Positions 9,042 through 17,828 of a DNA stretch of 64,000 bases are shown in pieces. Position 1 is the stretch's first letter. Every line of letters starts with the position of its first letter. Source of the DNA: Saprospiraceae bacterium. Its GTDB lineage: Bacteria; Bacteroidota; Bacteroidia; Chitinophagales; Saprospiraceae. A program made the translations under genes and the position numbers. Under the pieces are notes generated by a model. The model ran no database searches and was not told where the DNA came from. It saw nothing but the letters and a program-made list of their open reading frames with translations. The stretch spans positions 248,001 to 312,000 of the forward strand of contig JALSGS010000034.1 of assembly GCA_026982695.1 (NCBI GenBank). Reading direction: 5' to 3'.

Positions 9042-9378
9042 GATTGGCGCAATTGTGTATGTTTCAATGCGATGCTATTGCATAGCGGTGCAGTGACGGT
9101 TGGAAAATTAATGTAATTATTTGGGAGCAGCTTTCATTTTAGATGTGTTTCGCAAAGCGAAAGACTGATCTTGAAGTACTTGGACGAATAGGCGGTATTT
9201 CAATATGGCTCCCTTTATGTAAGTAGTAAGCTAAGCCTTTATTCAGTGTAAAGCATTGATAATCTAGTAGATGTATATTGGTGTGCATGTTTAAATAGAC
9301 TGAGGAATGCATTGACATTATAGTGACAATGGAGGCGTATCGTTCCACTATTTTTGTGGCACAAACATTTGCTCATCT
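9042..9378. other. Divergent intergenic region between the TPR protein and hemA
   Basis: About 340 bp without a convincing gene. It must hold promoters for both flanking genes. Only the hemA-side -7 box (9349-9356) is recognisable. Confidence 0.6.
9349..9356 (+). promoter_or_regulatory. Bacteroidota -7 box TATTTTTG for hemA
   Basis: It matches TAnnTTTG and lies 22 bp upstream of the hemA ATG. No TTG or TTTG was found at the usual 19-21 bp spacing, so the -33 element is weak. Confidence 0.5.
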
Positions 9379-10608
9379 ATGCTCGGAGGGTATCACATAT
9401 TTACCATCACACATCGCGATACAGCGCTTTCGCGCATTCAGCACTACATTGTGCCTGCAGCGGGTGCTGAATTGCGACAAAGGCTCGAGTTCCTGAAAAC
9501 CGATTTGGCCCTCGATGAGCTGATGTATGTAGCCACTTGCAATCGCGTGTTGTACTTTTTTCACAGCACGCAGCAAGTGGATGATGGCTTTCGTCAGCGT
9601 TTTTTTCACTACATCAATCCTGATTTGGATGAGGCTTCGATAAGTGCCGTGCACCATTTGCGAGGCATTGAAGCTATCCGTCACTTTTTTCGCGTAGGAG
9701 CCTCTGTAGAGTCGTTGGTGGTAGGCGAACGCGAGATTTTGCGTCAGTTGCGTCAGGCTTACGATCAGTGCAATCAATGGGGATTGACGGGAGATGCACT
9801 TCGCTTGGCCATGCGGTTCGCGGTGGTGGCTGCCAAAGATGTATATGCGCGTACGCGTATTGGCGAGAAGCCCGTCTCGGTCGTGTCCTTAGCAGTACAA
9901 GAGATGCGCAAGTATCAGCTGCCTTTGGATGCGCGCGTTTTGATGATCGGTGCAGGGCAAACCAATGCTTTGGTAGCCAAGTTCTTGCGCAAGTATGGAT
10001 ATCGCAACGTGACGGTGTGTAACCGCACCTATGCTCGGGCAAAAGCTTTGGCTGAATTGCTAGGCGGGCGGGCAATCTCCTTGGCGGAGTTGCCTCATTA
10101 TCGCGAAGGCTTCGACTGCATGATTGTATGTACAGGAGCTACACAGCCCATAATGACGCCACAATTGTACGCGCAACTGCTAAGGGGCGAAAGGGGTCAA
10201 AAATTGGTAGTAGATCTGTCTATTCCTCATAATGTCGCTGAAGCAGTAGGTCGCCGCCCTGATGTACATTGGATTGAGATTGAGCGTTTGCGCCGTCGTG
10301 CTGCTGAAAACTTGGCATTTCGCGAACGAGAAGTGGCTCAGGCCGAAACGCTGCTCGAACAGTATATCGAGCAATTTCCCACCATATGTCGCCAGCGTGA
10401 GGTAGAGCGCGCTATGAGTCGCATTCCCCAGGAAGTGCATGCAGTGAAAGAGAAGGCTTTGCGCGAAGTGTTCCGCAAAGAGATAGAAAGCCTTGATGAA
10501 GAGCAGCGCGAATTGATCGCGCGTATGCTCGACTATATGGAAAAGAAATGCATTGGCATACCGATGCGTGTAGCGCGTGAAGCACTTGCCTATCAATCTT
10601 CCGAGTAA
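9379..10608 (+). CDS. hemA: Glutamyl-tRNA reductase
   Basis: 409 residues, the usual length for GluTR. It reduces glutamyl-tRNA(Glu) to glutamate-1-semialdehyde, the first committed step of C5 tetrapyrrole synthesis. The catalytic cysteine is in MYVATCNRVLYFF (family form TCNRxE). The GEREILRQLRQAY segment follows, then an NADPH-binding domain with the MIGAGQTN glycine motif at about 190, and a helical dimerisation domain at the C-terminus. The glutamate after TCNR in many homologues is replaced (TCNRVL). No other hem genes are adjacent; mnmE follows behind its own promoter. Confidence 0.93.
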   Translation: MLGGYHIFTITHRDTALSRIQHYIVPAAGAELRQRLEFLKTDLALDELMYVATCNRVLYFFHSTQQVDDGFRQRFFHYINPDLDEASISAVHHLRGIEAIRHFFRVGASVESLVVGEREILRQLRQAYDQCNQWGLTGDALRLAMRFAVVAAKDVYARTRIGEKPVSVVSLAVQEMRKYQLPLDARVLMIGAGQTNALVAKFLRKYGYRNVTVCNRTYARAKALAELLGGRAISLAELPHYREGFDCMIVCTGATQPIMTPQLYAQLLRGERGQKLVVDLSIPHNVAEAVGRRPDVHWIEIERLRRRAAENLAFREREVAQAETLLEQYIEQFPTICRQREVERAMSRIPQEVHAVKEKALREVFRKEIESLDEEQRELIARMLDYMEKKCIGIPMRVAREALAYQSSE

Positions 10609-10710
10609 TTTTTCTTGTAAAAAATCAGTATGCTTTTTTTGCAGCATGTATTCAAATAGCATGCTGCAACATTGCTTCTCTTTGGGCGGTTTTACGACTA
10701 AAAAGGGGCG

Positions 10711-10718
10711 TAACTTTG
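10711..10718 (+). promoter_or_regulatory. -7 box TAACTTTG for mnmE, next to the start codon
   Basis: A perfect TAnnTTTG ends only 7 bp before the mnmE ATG (10726). If transcription starts about 5-7 bp downstream of the box, the mRNA has almost no leader. A clear -33 TTTG at the correct spacing is not visible. Confidence 0.6.
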
Positions 10719-10725
10719 CCGCAGG

Positions 10726-12114
10726 ATGTATACCAAACACGATCTACAAGACACTATTGTAGCCATAGCTACACCGCCAGGTGAAGGTGCTATTGGCATT
10801 GTACGCCTTTCGGGGGGGCAAGCCCTCCCAATTGCTAATGCACTTTTCCATGGCAAAGATCTACACACTCAGCCGTCACATACATTGCACTATGGCACTA
10901 TTCGCGACCAGGGGCGTATCGTCGATGAGGTGATCGTAGGGCTTTTCAAAGCTCCTCGTTCTTACACCGGCGAAGATGTCGTAGAGTTTTCATGCCATGG
11001 GTCACAATGGATCTTGCAGCGCGTTGTGGAGCTTTGCGTGGCACATGGAGCGCGGCTAGCCCGTCCTGGTGAGTTCACGCTGCGGGCTTTTCTCAATGGC
11101 CGCATGGATCTGACGCAGGCCGAAGCAGTTGCCGATCTTATTGCAGCCCAGAGTGAGCGGGCGCATGAGTTGGCGATAAAGCAAATGCGCGGTGGAGTAA
11201 GTAAGGAAATCCAGGCGCTGCGCGAGCAGCTCATACACTTTGCCAGTCTCATCGAGCTCGAGTTGGACTTCTCAGAGGAGGATGTCGAATTTGCCGATAG
11301 GCAGCAACTACTCGAATTGATTAATCGAGTACGCCAGTTGGCGCGTCAACTGATGCAGACTTTTCGCTTGGGAAATGCCATCAAGCAAGGCGTGAATGCC
11401 GTCATTGCAGGTAGGCCTAATGCCGGCAAATCGACGCTACTCAATGCTTTGTTGGGTGAAGCACGCGCTATTGTCAGTGATATTGCAGGTACTACGCGAG
11501 ATACGATTGAAGAAGTGCGCAATATTCGCGGTATTGCTTTTCGCTTCATCGATACTGCAGGGATTCGCGACGCACGTGATCAGATCGAGGCCATAGGCGT
11601 GCAAAAGACGCTTGAAAAGATACGGCAGTCCAATGTGTTGCTCTACGTATTTGATGCAGCAAGCCTTTCGGCAAATGAAGTGCATGCCGATATCGAGCGT
11701 CTTTGTGCACGTGATATGGAGCTATTGGCAGTAATGAATAAGACTGACTTGGTGCCGCAGCGCCGACCCGCTGACTTTGCTTCTGCCCTACTCCCTGGGG
11801 ATCGCATCGTACCTGTGTCGGCCAAAGATGGGCAGGGATTGACACTTCTCGAAGAAAAGCTCTATGATTTGGTTATAGGTGGTCATGTGTCGTTCGCCCA
11901 TACAATTATTGCCAATGTGCGTCATTACGAAGCACTGCAGCGCGCTGATGAAGCCTTGGCAGCTGTCGCGTCGGGTATGGCTGATGGCATTCCTACGGAT
12001 TTGCTGGCACTCGACATTCGCCGTGCTATTACCTTTTTGGGAGAGATTACAGGTGAGGTCAGTGTAGATGACTTGCTGGACAACATATTTTCCAATTTCT
12101 GTATTGGCAAATGA
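10726..12114 (+). CDS. mnmE: tRNA modification GTPase MnmE (TrmE)
   Basis: 462 residues. With MnmG it installs the (carboxymethyl)aminomethyl group on wobble U34 of certain tRNAs. The N-terminal tetrahydrofolate-binding domain carries PPGEGAIGIVRLSG. The G domain has G1 GRPNAGKST, G2 around AGTTRDTIEE, G3 DTAGIRD and G4 NKTD. The C-terminus ends FCIGK, the conserved CxGK motif with the essential cysteine. It is monocistronic behind its own promoter. An exact copy of the dispersed 13-mer lies at 11663-11675. Confidence 0.97.
   Translation: MYTKHDLQDTIVAIATPPGEGAIGIVRLSGGQALPIANALFHGKDLHTQPSHTLHYGTIRDQGRIVDEVIVGLFKAPRSYTGEDVVEFSCHGSQWILQRVVELCVAHGARLARPGEFTLRAFLNGRMDLTQAEAVADLIAAQSERAHELAIKQMRGGVSKEIQALREQLIHFASLIELELDFSEEDVEFADRQQLLELINRVRQLARQLMQTFRLGNAIKQGVNAVIAGRPNAGKSTLLNALLGEARAIVSDIAGTTRDTIEEVRNIRGIAFRFIDTAGIRDARDQIEAIGVQKTLEKIRQSNVLLYVFDAASLSANEVHADIERLCARDMELLAVMNKTDLVPQRRPADFASALLPGDRIVPVSAKDGQGLTLLEEKLYDLVIGGHVSFAHTIIANVRHYEALQRADEALAAVASGMADGIPTDLLALDIRRAITFLGEITGEVSVDDLLDNIFSNFCIGK
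11663..11675 (+). repeat. Dispersed word GCCTTTCGGCAAA, exact copy (15-mer form)
   Basis: Extended to GCCTTTCGGCAAATG. It lies in the mnmE G domain between the G3 and G4 motifs, read as LSANE. Confidence 0.85.
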
Positions 12115-12132
12115 GCGGCGTAGGGTGCGTTC

Positions 12133-13335
12133 TTAGCCCGTGCATTTATCTATTGCCTCGAGCAAAAGGGCACAAGCTTCGTCAATATGCTCATGCTCGA
12201 TGATAAGTGGTGGTGCGATGCGTATGCACCGGTTATTGAACAAAAACCAATCAGTGAGCAAACCGCGAGCTAAGCAATAGCGTATGACGAGCTGTACTTG
12301 CTCGAAGCTGTCCAACTCAACGGCCATCAGCAAGCCGGCACTGCGCACCGATCGGATAGCTGGATGGGTCAGCTGTTGGCGGAAACGCTCTTCTTTGGCC
12401 TTGACTTGGCTGATCCACGGCTGGCGTAAAAGTACTTGTAGCGTCGCTAAGGCGGCTGCACAATTGACGGGATGCCCACCAAAAGTGGTGATGTGTCCCA
12501 ACATGGGTTCGTAGGAGAGACACTGCATCAGTTCGCGCGCTGCAATAAAAGCTCCGATCGGCATCCCTCCGCCCATGCCTTTAGCCAGCAACAGCACGTC
12601 GGGTACGATGCCATATTGTTCAAATGCCCACAGCGTGCCGGTGCGCCCGTAGCCTGCCTGTATCTCGTCTAGTATCAGGAGTGCGCCGCATTCCGTACAC
12701 CGTTGGCGTAGCGCTTGCAGCCAGGCAGCGTTGGGTACTACCACTCCTGCTTCTGCTTGGACGGTTTCGAGGATGACAGCTGCAGTATTCGTAGTGATGT
12801 GCTCCAAGTCCTCGAAGTTGTTAAAGTCGATATGGCGGATACCGGGAAGCAGTGGCCGGAAAGGGCGCGTATACCACTGTTCACTCATTAATGAGGCGGC
12901 TCCTTGGGTACTGCCGTGATAGGCTTTGCGGCAAGCCACAATTTCTGCACGGCCCGTATATCGCTTGGCCAGCTTCATAGCACCCTCGGTGGCTTCGGCA
13001 CCTGAGTTGACAAAATAGACGCTGTCGAGTGGATCAGGTAGGTGGTGTGCTAATAGGGTAGCTAGCTCGACTTGAGGAGCCATCACTAGCTCGCCATAGA
13101 CCAAAGTGTGCATATAACGAGCTACTTGTGCCTGCACGGCATGTACTACGGCCGAATGACTGTGCCCCAACACGCTGACACTGATGCCTGAGATGAGGTC
13201 GAGCCAGCGCCGCCCATCGGGGCTGTACAAGTAGAGTCCTTCACCTCGAGCGATCTCTAAAGCAATAGGATATGCGCTGGTCTGCGCTACGTGGCGAAAG
13301 AATAACTGTCGATGATGTGCTATGTGCATAAGCAA
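12133..13335 (-). CDS. Class III PLP-dependent aminotransferase (acetylornithine/GABA type)
   Basis: 400 residues. Family marks in order are the N-terminal YLYSPDGRRWLDLISGISVSVLGH segment (split here only for length), the cofactor-contacting FVNSGAEATEGAMKLAKRY, LILDEIQAGYGRTG, and the Schiff-base lysine in LLAKGMGGGMPIGAF. It transfers an amino group from an omega-amino acid to 2-oxoglutarate. The exact substrate cannot be read from sequence; close relatives in the phylum are annotated only as aspartate aminotransferase family proteins. Start codons at 13335 and 13329 are both possible. It is convergent with mnmE with an 18-bp gap and has no arginine or lysine genes nearby. Confidence 0.88.
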   Translation of the reverse strand: MLMHIAHHRQLFFRHVAQTSAYPIALEIARGEGLYLYSPDGRRWLDLISGISVSVLGHSHSAVVHAVQAQVARYMHTLVYGELVMAPQVELATLLAHHLPDPLDSVYFVNSGAEATEGAMKLAKRYTGRAEIVACRKAYHGSTQGAASLMSEQWYTRPFRPLLPGIRHIDFNNFEDLEHITTNTAAVILETVQAEAGVVVPNAAWLQALRQRCTECGALLILDEIQAGYGRTGTLWAFEQYGIVPDVLLLAKGMGGGMPIGAFIAARELMQCLSYEPMLGHITTFGGHPVNCAAALATLQVLLRQPWISQVKAKEERFRQQLTHPAIRSVRSAGLLMAVELDSFEQVQLVIRYCLARGLLTDWFLFNNRCIRIAPPLIIEHEHIDEACALLLEAIDKCTG

Positions 13336-13488
13336 TTATTTCAGATGTGATGATGGACTGCTGTTGCGCTGGTGAACCAGAACGGTCAAATTAAGAATGC
13401 AGCGTCCAAATTGGAAACTGATATAGAGTTGGTCGCATTTTAAGTGCCATTAACATTCTCACAAGAAAACGGTATTCAGTACTTTCTG

Positions 13489-13496
13489 TAACTTTG
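13489..13496 (+). promoter_or_regulatory. -7 box TAACTTTG, probable promoter of the metal-resistance operon
   Basis: A perfect TAnnTTTG 42 bp upstream of the first gene of the cluster (13539). No good -33 TTG at 19-21 bp spacing, which would suit an activator-dependent promoter; that is an inference. Confidence 0.5.
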
Positions 13497-13538
13497 CCGT
13501 ATCTTTACAAAAAGGCGGAGCATCACGTATAAGCTTAT

Positions 13539-13985
13539 ATGCTGGTCCGATTAGTACATATTGTTACCATATTTAATGTAATGTTGAGCACAACAGGTGT
13601 TGTGCTCAATCGCCATTTTTGCCAAGACCAGCTGCAACGCGTAGCATTTTTTGTGGATGCTTCTTCTTGTCATTTTGAAACTACAACTTCCTTTTCTTGC
13701 CATCAGAATGAAGCAGCTGCATGTACTCATGGTGATATGCATGAGGACGGTTGCTGCCATGATGATAGCCAGTACCTGCATCAAGACGATAGCCAAAAGG
13801 TGCCACCTTCTATTTCGGAATGGGTTTTGACGCTGCCGGTGCTTTCTGCCATTTTGGCACCTGGTTGGTTAGGCGATCTTTGGGTATCGGCAGTGCAGGA
13901 CGCCTCGCTGCATGCCCGTTATAGACCTCCTGATCGTCTCTGCCCCTCTGAGCGACCTGCTTTGCTGCAGGTCTTTCGTTGTTGA
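13539..13985 (+). CDS. HYC_CC_PP family protein
   Basis: 148 residues. An N-terminal hydrophobic segment is followed by NRHFCQDQL (the HYC-type motif, here HFC), then a Cys/His-rich stretch with DGCCHDD (the CC motif), a second hydrophobic segment (about 90-110), and a proline-containing tail (PPDRLCP). These three landmarks define the HYC_CC_PP family, small Bacteroidota proteins of unknown function that often lie beside metal efflux genes. The Cys, His and Asp content suggests metal binding in the periplasm. It is first in the run leading to the RND pump. Confidence 0.75.
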   Translation: MLVRLVHIVTIFNVMLSTTGVVLNRHFCQDQLQRVAFFVDASSCHFETTTSFSCHQNEAAACTHGDMHEDGCCHDDSQYLHQDDSQKVPPSISEWVLTLPVLSAILAPGWLGDLWVSAVQDASLHARYRPPDRLCPSERPALLQVFRC

Positions 13986-14126
13986 ATTCTGGTTTCTCCC
14001 ATTGGCTTATATGCTCCTGGCCTGACCATGAGCATTGTAGGTCTTTTGTTGTCGTAGTGTTTGCTTATGAGTAAGTACGCTTGCGGCGAGTCCTCATTCT
14101 AAATGCGGGAAAAACCAGATAAAGTT

Positions 14127-17100
14127 ATGCTCAACGCAATCATTCGCTTTTTTCTCGAACAGCGCTTAGTTGCTTGGCTCATGCTCATTGTGTTTATTGG
14201 GTGGGGCTTATCTACGGCGCCGTTTGACTATGAACTGGACTTCTTACCACGTGATCCTGTAGCAGTAGATGCCATACCTGATATAGGTGAAAATCAGCAA
14301 ATTGTCTTTACGCGATGGGATGGTCGTTCCCCACAAGATGTGGAAGACCAAATTACGTATCCACTGACTACAGCTTTGTTGGGCATTCCGGGCGTGAAGA
14401 GTATCCGCTCCAATTCGATGTTTGGCTTTTCGAGTATCTACATCATCTTTCGCGATGATGTAGACTTCTATTGGAGCCGCAGCCGCATCCTGGAAAAGCT
14501 CAACTCTCTGCCTCCCAATATTTTGCCAGAAGGCGTCACACCTGCTCTTGGGCCTGATGCCACAGCGCTAGGCCAGATCTTCTGGTACACACTCGAGGGC
14601 CGTGATCCCGAAGGCAACCCTACTGGTGGATGGGATCTACACGAGTTGCGCACTATCCAGGACTTTTACGTGCGGTATGCGCTGGCTTCAGCTGAAGGAG
14701 TATCGGAAGTGGCTTCTATTGGTGGGTACGTCAAAGAGTATCAGGTGGACTTGGACCCTGATGCCATGCGCATCTACAACATTTCACTTGACCAAGTGAT
14801 GCAGGCCATCCGGAATGCCAACCGGGAAGTAGGTGCACAAACCCTTGAAATCAATAAGGCCGAGTATTTCGTGCGTGGCTTGGGCTACGTCAAGACCTTG
14901 GAAGATATCGAGGAGAGTGTAGTCGTCATGCGCGACAATGTACCCATACGTATCCGAGATATTGCACGAGTCAATATTGGGCCAGCTACGCGTCGTGGCG
15001 CCCTTGACAAATCGGGTGCGGAGGCTGTAGGCGGGGTGGTGGTCGCCCGTTATGGGTCCAACCCCATGCAGGTGATCAAGAATGTCAAAGCCAAAATCAA
15101 GGAAATAGAGCCGGGTCTGCCCACACGCGTGTTGGCTGATGGTACGGTTTCGCAGGTAAAGATTGTGCCCTTTTATGACCGCACAGAGCTGATTCAGGAG
15201 ACAATCGGCACACTAGAAGAAGCACTCACGCTCGAAATCTTGGTGACTATTATCGTGGTCATCATCATGCTGATGAATTTGAAGAGTTCTGTGGTAGTGA
15301 CCAGTGCATTGCCCGTGGCAGTGTTGATGTGCTTTTTCGTCATGAAGATGGCAGGTGTGGATGCCAATATCGTTTCGCTTTCGGGCATTGCCATTGCCAT
15401 TGGTACGATGGTCGATATGGGCATCGTGCTGACTGAAAGCATGGTCAAGCACATGAAAGATGCACCAGCTGGTAAGCCACTGCTCGAGACGATTTATGAA
15501 GCAACAGTAGAGGTGGCTTCGGCTGTACTCACGGCGGTAGCTACGACTATTGTCAGCTTCCTGCCAGTATTTACGATGGAGGCTGCCGAAGGCAAGCTGT
15601 TTAAGCCGCTGGCTTTTACAAAGACATTTGCCCTAGTGGCTTCTATCGTGTTGGCTATTACGGTGTTGCCTACCCTGGCTTATGCCATATTTTCCATGCG
15701 TGGCAATCGAAAGCCTTTGGTGCGTTATGCGGCTAATGCCTTGTTGGCTGTGGCAGGTGCTGTAGTGTACTACCACTATCAGTGGGCGATTGTGGGTGCT
15801 GCACTCATGGTATTGGGTTTGATGGGGCTGGTTACGGCCTGGGTCAATGATCGCTTTGGCGATAGCCCCTATGCCAATGCCTTTAATGTAGGTAAAAACA
15901 TAGTGTATGGGCTGTTGGTGGCTTGGTTGTTGAGTCACGAATGGATGCCTTTGGGTGTAGAGCGCAGTACTTTTACCAATTGGATATTTGTCAGTGTCAT
16001 TATAGGGGGGCTATTGGGCTTGTTTTATTCCATTATCCATTATTACGAGTATATCCTTCGGGCTTGTTTGCGTTTTAAAGCACTCTTTTTTGCATTGCCT
16101 ATCACACTTTTATTCTTTGGCTATCAGATATTTATCAACATTGGCCAGGAGTTTATGCCTGCCTTGGATGAAGGTTCTTTCCTACTCATGCCCACATCGA
16201 TGCCTCATTCGGGTATGGAGGAAAACCTCAAAAACTTGCGCTTGTTGGATATGGCCGTGACGGCTATTCCCGAAGTGGAGACTGTGGTGGGCAAGCTGGG
16301 GCGTGTGGAGAGTGCACTTGATCCAGCTCCTATTTCGATGTACGAAAACATCATCCTGTACAAACCCGAATACGAAGTAGATAAAAATGGGCGGCGCATC
16401 CGATTTAAGGTAGATGAAGAGGGGAATTTTGTGCGCGATGCTAAGGGCAAACTCATCCCTGACCCCAACGGGCAATATTTCCGCAATTGGCGTCCGCATA
16501 TCAAGAGCCCCGATGATATATGGAATGAGATTGTCAAAGCTACGCGTTTGCCAGGAGTCACTTCTGCGCCGCGGCTTCAGCCCATTGAGACACGCTTGGT
16601 GATGCTGCAAACGGGCATGCGTGCGCCGATGGGCATCAAGGTGAAAGGGCCAGATTTGCCGACTATAGAAGCTTTTGGCTTGGAGCTAGAACGACACTTG
16701 CGTGAGGTAGAGGGAGTCAAAGATGCGGCTGTCTTTGCCGATCGCATTGTGGGTAAGCCCTACCTGGAAATCGATATTGACCGCCAAGAAATAGGGCGTT
16801 ATGGGCTAACTATAGCACAGGTGCAGCGCTACATTCAGGCGGCTATCGGAGGGATGAAAATGACCGAAACGATAGAAGGTCGCGAGCGCTATGCCATACG
16901 TGTGCGCTATCCGCGTGAATTGCGCAGTGATCCTGAGACGCTGGAGCGCGTACTCATCCCTACCCCTCAAGGTGCACAGATACCCTTAGGGCAAATTGCC
17001 CGCGTTACCTATCGGCAAGGGCCTCAGTCGATTAAAAGTGAGGATACTTTCTTGGTGGGATATGTGCTGTTCGACAAGGAGCAAGGTTATGCCGAGGTAG

Positions 17101-17816
17101 ATGTCGTGCACAATGCCCAAAAATATTTAGAGGAACAGATAGCGTCGGGCAAGTTGGAAGTTCCAGCTGGTGTGAGTTATCGCTTTGCGGGCAACTACGA
17201 ACAGCAAGTGCGTGCTAGCAAGCGCTTGGCTGTGGTAGTGCCCATTGCGCTGATGATCATCTTCCTGATCCTGTACTTCGAATTTCGCTCTGTGCCCGTA
17301 ACGTTAATGGTGTTCTCTGGAGTATTTGTGGCTTTTGCTGGTGGCTTTGTCATGATTTGGTTGTATGGCCAGCCGTGGTTTATGGATTTTGAGGTCTTTG
17401 GCAAAAACATGCGCGAGTTGTTCCAGATGCACCCTATCAATTTAAGTGTGGCGGTGTGGGTTGGCTTTTTGGCTTTGTTTGGCATTGCAACTGATGATGG
17501 TGTGCTTATGGCTACCTACTTGCGCGATGTATTTCGTGGAAAAGCCCCTACCACATCTCAGCAGGTACGTGAATTAGTAGTACAAGCGGGGAAGCGCCGC
17601 GTGCGGCCTGCTATGATGACAGCTGCGACGACCATATTGGCTTTGTTGCCTGTACTGACTTCTACGGGGCGTGGTGCCGATATCATGGTGCCCATGGCCA
17701 TTCCGTCCTTTGGTGGTATGGTCTTTCAACTCATGACCATGTTCACTGTACCTGTGATGTACAGTATGTGGCAAGAGTGGAAAGCTACTCGCCGCCAGCG
17801 CAGCCATGAGATTTGA
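14127..17816 (+). CDS. CusA/CzcA family heavy-metal RND efflux transporter
   Basis: 1229 residues from the ATG at 14127; an earlier in-frame ATG at 14103 adds eight polar residues before the first TM helix. It shows the RND duplication, each half having one TM helix, a porter and docking domain, then TM helices. Recognisable segments are TRWDGRSPQDVEDQITYPL near the N-terminus, the TM4 region SGIAIAIGTMVDMGIV, the porter segment VMLQTGMRAPMGIKVKGPD and the late GIATDDGVLMATYLRD. These place it in the HME-RND group, which exports Cu(I)/Ag(I) or divalent metals using the proton gradient. A variable loop near 760-800 is rich in charged residues. The metal is inferred as copper from the neighbours. 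Confidence 0.93.
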   Translation: MLNAIIRFFLEQRLVAWLMLIVFIGWGLSTAPFDYELDFLPRDPVAVDAIPDIGENQQIVFTRWDGRSPQDVEDQITYPLTTALLGIPGVKSIRSNSMFGFSSIYIIFRDDVDFYWSRSRILEKLNSLPPNILPEGVTPALGPDATALGQIFWYTLEGRDPEGNPTGGWDLHELRTIQDFYVRYALASAEGVSEVASIGGYVKEYQVDLDPDAMRIYNISLDQVMQAIRNANREVGAQTLEINKAEYFVRGLGYVKTLEDIEESVVVMRDNVPIRIRDIARVNIGPATRRGALDKSGAEAVGGVVVARYGSNPMQVIKNVKAKIKEIEPGLPTRVLADGTVSQVKIVPFYDRTELIQETIGTLEEALTLEILVTIIVVIIMLMNLKSSVVVTSALPVAVLMCFFVMKMAGVDANIVSLSGIAIAIGTMVDMGIVLTESMVKHMKDAPAGKPLLETIYEATVEVASAVLTAVATTIVSFLPVFTMEAAEGKLFKPLAFTKTFALVASIVLAITVLPTLAYAIFSMRGNRKPLVRYAANALLAVAGAVVYYHYQWAIVGAALMVLGLMGLVTAWVNDRFGDSPYANAFNVGKNIVYGLLVAWLLSHEWMPLGVERSTFTNWIFVSVIIGGLLGLFYSIIHYYEYILRACLRFKALFFALPITLLFFGYQIFINIGQEFMPALDEGSFLLMPTSMPHSGMEENLKNLRLLDMAVTAIPEVETVVGKLGRVESALDPAPISMYENIILYKPEYEVDKNGRRIRFKVDEEGNFVRDAKGKLIPDPNGQYFRNWRPHIKSPDDIWNEIVKATRLPGVTSAPRLQPIETRLVMLQTGMRAPMGIKVKGPDLPTIEAFGLELERHLREVEGVKDAAVFADRIVGKPYLEIDIDRQEIGRYGLTIAQVQRYIQAAIGGMKMTETIEGRERYAIRVRYPRELRSDPETLERVLIPTPQGAQIPLGQIARVTYRQGPQSIKSEDTFLVGYVLFDKEQGYAEVDVVHNAQKYLEEQIASGKLEVPAGVSYRFAGNYEQQVRASKRLAVVVPIALMIIFLILYFEFRSVPVTLMVFSGVFVAFAGGFVMIWLYGQPWFMDFEVFGKNMRELFQMHPINLSVAVWVGFLALFGIATDDGVLMATYLRDVFRGKAPTTSQQVRELVVQAGKRRVRPAMMTAATTILALLPVLTSTGRGADIMVPMAIPSFGGMVFQLMTMFTVPVMYSMWQEWKATRRQRSHEI

Positions 17817-17828
17817 CGAAATCGGAGA

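Noticed and set aside
10797-10816. Possible further copy of the dispersed word (GCCTTTCGGGGGGGCAAG) in mnmE
   Set aside because: It matches only the first nine bases and is interrupted by extra G; the match is explained by the conserved RLSGG peptide region.
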